Assembly: GCF_000521215.1 (NCBI RefSeq)
Contig: NZ_KI928927.1
Span: forward strand, 383,710-447,709
Direction: 5' to 3'
Length of the DNA stretch: 64,000 bases
From: Labrenzia sp. DG1229
GTDB lineage: Bacteria; Pseudomonadota; Alphaproteobacteria; Rhizobiales; Stappiaceae
Of the stretch, positions 62,326 to 64,000 are shown in pieces. Under the pieces are notes generated by a model that was given only the letters and a program-made list of their open reading frames with translations, did not search any database and was not told the DNA's origin. How positions within the stretch are numbered: position 1 is the first letter of the stretch; each line of letters begins with the position of its first letter. The position numbers were made by a program, and so were the translations under genes.

Positions 62326-63717
62326 CTATACGGCGGCCGAGTGTCTTGCCTTGCCGGTCGCCTGGCTTTCGGCCAGATACGCATCGAATGCTGCTGCTGC
62401 AAGGCGCACATACGGTCGGCCGGTCTCTGTTACGCTCACCCTCACATTGTCATTTGCACCGAAGTCCAGCGCAACCATTCCGTCCGCGATCAGGTCCTGC
62501 AAGGCGTCCAACGCGTCGTCGAGATTCCGCGGTGACAGACCGTATCCCTCACAGACCGGTGCGAGATCACAGGCATAGTTGGTCATTAGCTCTTCAATGA
62601 TCCGACCGCGCATCATGTCGTCTGCCGAAAGGGCGAGGCCCTTGGAAACGGGCAGTTCGCCTGCCAGTATGCTGCGGCGCCAGTTGCCGACATCCGGCAT
62701 GTTCTGGATGAAGCCCCTGGACATTTTCCCTATGGAAGACACACCGAAGCCGACGAGCTGCTCACCCTGGTCGGTCGTGTAACCCTGGAAGTTGCGCTTC
62801 AACGAGCCATCGGCGAGCGCTATGGCCATGCTGTCGTCGGGGCGTGCGAAATGGTCGAGACCGATTGCGACATACCCTGCATTCAGTAGCTCGGCCCTTG
62901 CCAGATCCGCAAGTTCAAGGCGCTGGGCGGCAGAAGGCAGGGCGGTCTCATCTATCAGTCGCTGATGCTTTCGCATCCAGGGGACATGTGCATATCCAAA
63001 GAGCGCGATCCGGCCCGGTGCAAGCGAGAGTGTCTTGTCGACCGTGTCGAGAATGGTGTCACGCGACTGACCGGGCAGGCCATACATCAGGTCGAAATTG
63101 AGTGCATTTAGACCGGCCTTCCGAAGGAACATTGTTGCCTTTGCCACGATTTCATATGGCTGAACCCGGCCTATGGCCTTTTGCACGTCGGGGTCGAAGT
63201 CCTGCACACCCAGGCTGGAACGATTGATGCCCACCAGCGCGAGTGTCTCAGCCAGGTCCTCCGTCACCAGTCTCGGATCAAGTTCGATCGCGTGTTCCAG
63301 GTCGGGCGACAGGTCGAACCGGTCCTGCAACAGAGCCGTCAGATCGATGAGACTTTGACGCGGCAACAGGCTTGGCGTGCCGCCACCCCAATGGATGTGC
63401 CGTACCGGACCAGCTTCTTTCAAGTGCTCGCTTACCAGTCCGATTTCCTGCCCGAGTGTCGCCGCATAGGTCTTTAGTGGCGCATCCTGACGGGTTGCCT
63501 TGGTGTGACAGCCGCAATAATGGCAAAGTTCCCGGCAATATGGCACATGCAGGTAAAGGGAGAGGCTGTCGTCCCGGGAGACCGCTCCGAGCCAGTCTGC
63601 ATAGGTTTCAGCCGTGACACCATCGTGGAAATGCGGTGCTGTCGGGTAACTTGTGTAGCGCGGCACATTGCGCAGCGCGTAGGAGAGCGGATCGTGAGTC
63701 ATGGCGGCATAATTCAT
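62326..63717 (-). CDS. hemN: Oxygen-independent coproporphyrinogen III oxidase (radical SAM)
   Basis: The 463-residue enzyme decarboxylates coproporphyrinogen III to protoporphyrinogen IX without oxygen. The radical-SAM iron-sulfur ligands are Cys61, Cys65 and Cys68 in YCRELCHYCGCHT, the fourth cysteine at 70 being typical of true HemN. HIHWGGGTPSLL, GVQDFDP and DLMYGLPGQS follow, with the C-terminal HemN domain near 350-440. Two starts are possible (63717 and 63702), neither with a ribosome-binding site. An FNR/FixK-type box lies just upstream, fitting anaerobic induction. Confidence 0.95.
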   Translation of the reverse strand: MNYAAMTHDPLSYALRNVPRYTSYPTAPHFHDGVTAETYADWLGAVSRDDSLSLYLHVPYCRELCHYCGCHTKATRQDAPLKTYAATLGQEIGLVSEHLKEAGPVRHIHWGGGTPSLLPRQSLIDLTALLQDRFDLSPDLEHAIELDPRLVTEDLAETLALVGINRSSLGVQDFDPDVQKAIGRVQPYEIVAKATMFLRKAGLNALNFDLMYGLPGQSRDTILDTVDKTLSLAPGRIALFGYAHVPWMRKHQRLIDETALPSAAQRLELADLARAELLNAGYVAIGLDHFARPDDSMAIALADGSLKRNFQGYTTDQGEQLVGFGVSSIGKMSRGFIQNMPDVGNWRRSILAGELPVSKGLALSADDMMRGRIIEELMTNYACDLAPVCEGYGLSPRNLDDALDALQDLIADGMVALDFGANDNVRVSVTETGRPYVRLAAAAFDAYLAESQATGKARHSAAV

Positions 63718-63736
63718 TCAAGTGCCGACGAGAACC

Positions 63737-63750
63737 TTGATATCGCTCAA
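63737..63750. promoter_or_regulatory. FNR/FixK-type box upstream of hemN
   Basis: TTGAT-ATCG-CTCAA matches the TTGAT-N4-ATCAA consensus at 9 of 10 defined positions. It lies 20 bp upstream of the first hemN ATG, and its centre is 41.5 bp from the second ATG at 63702. The neighbouring fixK product is the obvious candidate binder. Confidence 0.65.
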
Positions 63751-63778
63751 GTCCGGCTTCTGGATTCGGAGAAATTTG

Positions 63779-64000
63779 GTGATCGACGGGTGGGATACAG
63801 CTCAAGGACAATCCCGGACGCCGCGCTGCCGGCTCCATGGGGCACCGGACAACGCAAATCTGGTTGTCCGCATGGTGTTGGAGGAGCTGGGAGCAGAGTA
63901 TGACTTTGTCTACGTAGATCGCGTGGCATCGGAGCAGAAATCGGAGACCTACCGGCAACTGAACCCGCAGGGGCTGATCCCTGTTCTGGAATGGACCGGA
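63779..64000 (+). CDS. Glutathione S-transferase-like protein (3' end cut by window edge)
   Basis: The frame is open to the right edge (74 codons seen). After about 18 unplaced residues it reads RLHGAPDNANLVVRMVLEEL then GAEYDFVYVD and YRQLNPQGLIPVLEW, the N-terminal thioredoxin-like domain of GST proteins. The NPQGLIPVLE segment holds the glutathione-binding cis-proline. The GTG at 63779 has a GGAG site at good spacing; no in-frame ATG lies nearer the domain. It is divergent from hemN. Confidence 0.8.
   Translation, partial: MIDGWDTAQGQSRTPRCRLHGAPDNANLVVRMVLEELGAEYDFVYVDRVASEQKSETYRQLNPQGLIPVLEWTG

Noticed and set aside
1-64000. tRNA, rRNA, CRISPR array, prophage or insertion sequence
   Set aside because: None was recognised by eye; no array of regular repeats, cloverleaf-like sequence, transposase or integrase motif was seen. 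A small RNA could still be missed without computation.

Overview
The window looks like chromosomal DNA of a marine-type alphaproteobacterium. This rests on a class I lysyl-tRNA synthetase, a PodJ-like polarity protein, FixL/FixJ/FixK oxygen signalling, the four 'ligase-associated' DNA-repair genes and a TauE/TIGR02186 pair. Gene style and product set suggest Stappiaceae (Roseibium/Labrenzia-like); that placement is inference. No rRNA, tRNA, CRISPR array, insertion sequence or integrase was recognised.

Layout. 1-14.8 kb holds mostly housekeeping and small transport genes: an HxlR regulator cut by the left edge and divergent from an MddA-like methyltransferase, an Stf0 sulfotransferase, a LysE exporter with a divergent LysR regulator, a CDP-alcohol phosphotransferase, ApaG, a TerB-like protein, LysK, a ProC-like reductase, an SNase-like protein, a DUF952 gene with pyrD, a MATE pump, a second HxlR regulator divergent from a membrane protein plus histone-deacetylase-like pair, and a DUF6460 protein. 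15.3-23.8 kb is a fatty-acid beta-oxidation block on the minus strand (acyl-CoA dehydrogenase, GST, thiolase, cupin, FadJ) with an AraC-type regulator downstream and a MerR-type regulator upstream. Two matching 16-bp palindromes lie in front of the dehydrogenase and the MerR gene. 24.2-31.9 kb carries the PodJ-like protein, the TauE/TIGR02186 pair, an AI-2E-family transporter and a small membrane protein.

32-47.5 kb holds the DNA-repair set (PdeM phosphoesterase, DEXH helicase, MBL-fold exonuclease, ATP-dependent ligase), but the ligase lies about 9.4 kb from the exonuclease. Just after the exonuclease is an inserted-looking segment with an FkbM methyltransferase, ending in a diverged second copy of the exonuclease 3' end. 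That remnant's stop codon overlaps the start of the next gene, so it looks like the original 3' end. The same stretch has a DddP-like M24 protein lacking the proposed DddP catalytic aspartate, a persulfide dioxygenase-rhodanese fusion, a DEAD-box RNA helicase and a chemoreceptor with a NIT sensor and a C-terminal PilZ c-di-GMP motif.

47.6-64 kb is signalling-rich: an acyl-CoA thioesterase-like protein, a CrbR/ErdR-like response regulator, a GGDEF-EAL gene broken by a one-base loss in a G-run inside the GGDEF motif, a CrbS/MxtR-like transporter-kinase hybrid, an aminotransferase, then fixL, fixJ, a single-domain receiver, fixK, an unknown gene and hemN with an FNR/FixK-type box. A GST-like gene is cut by the right edge.
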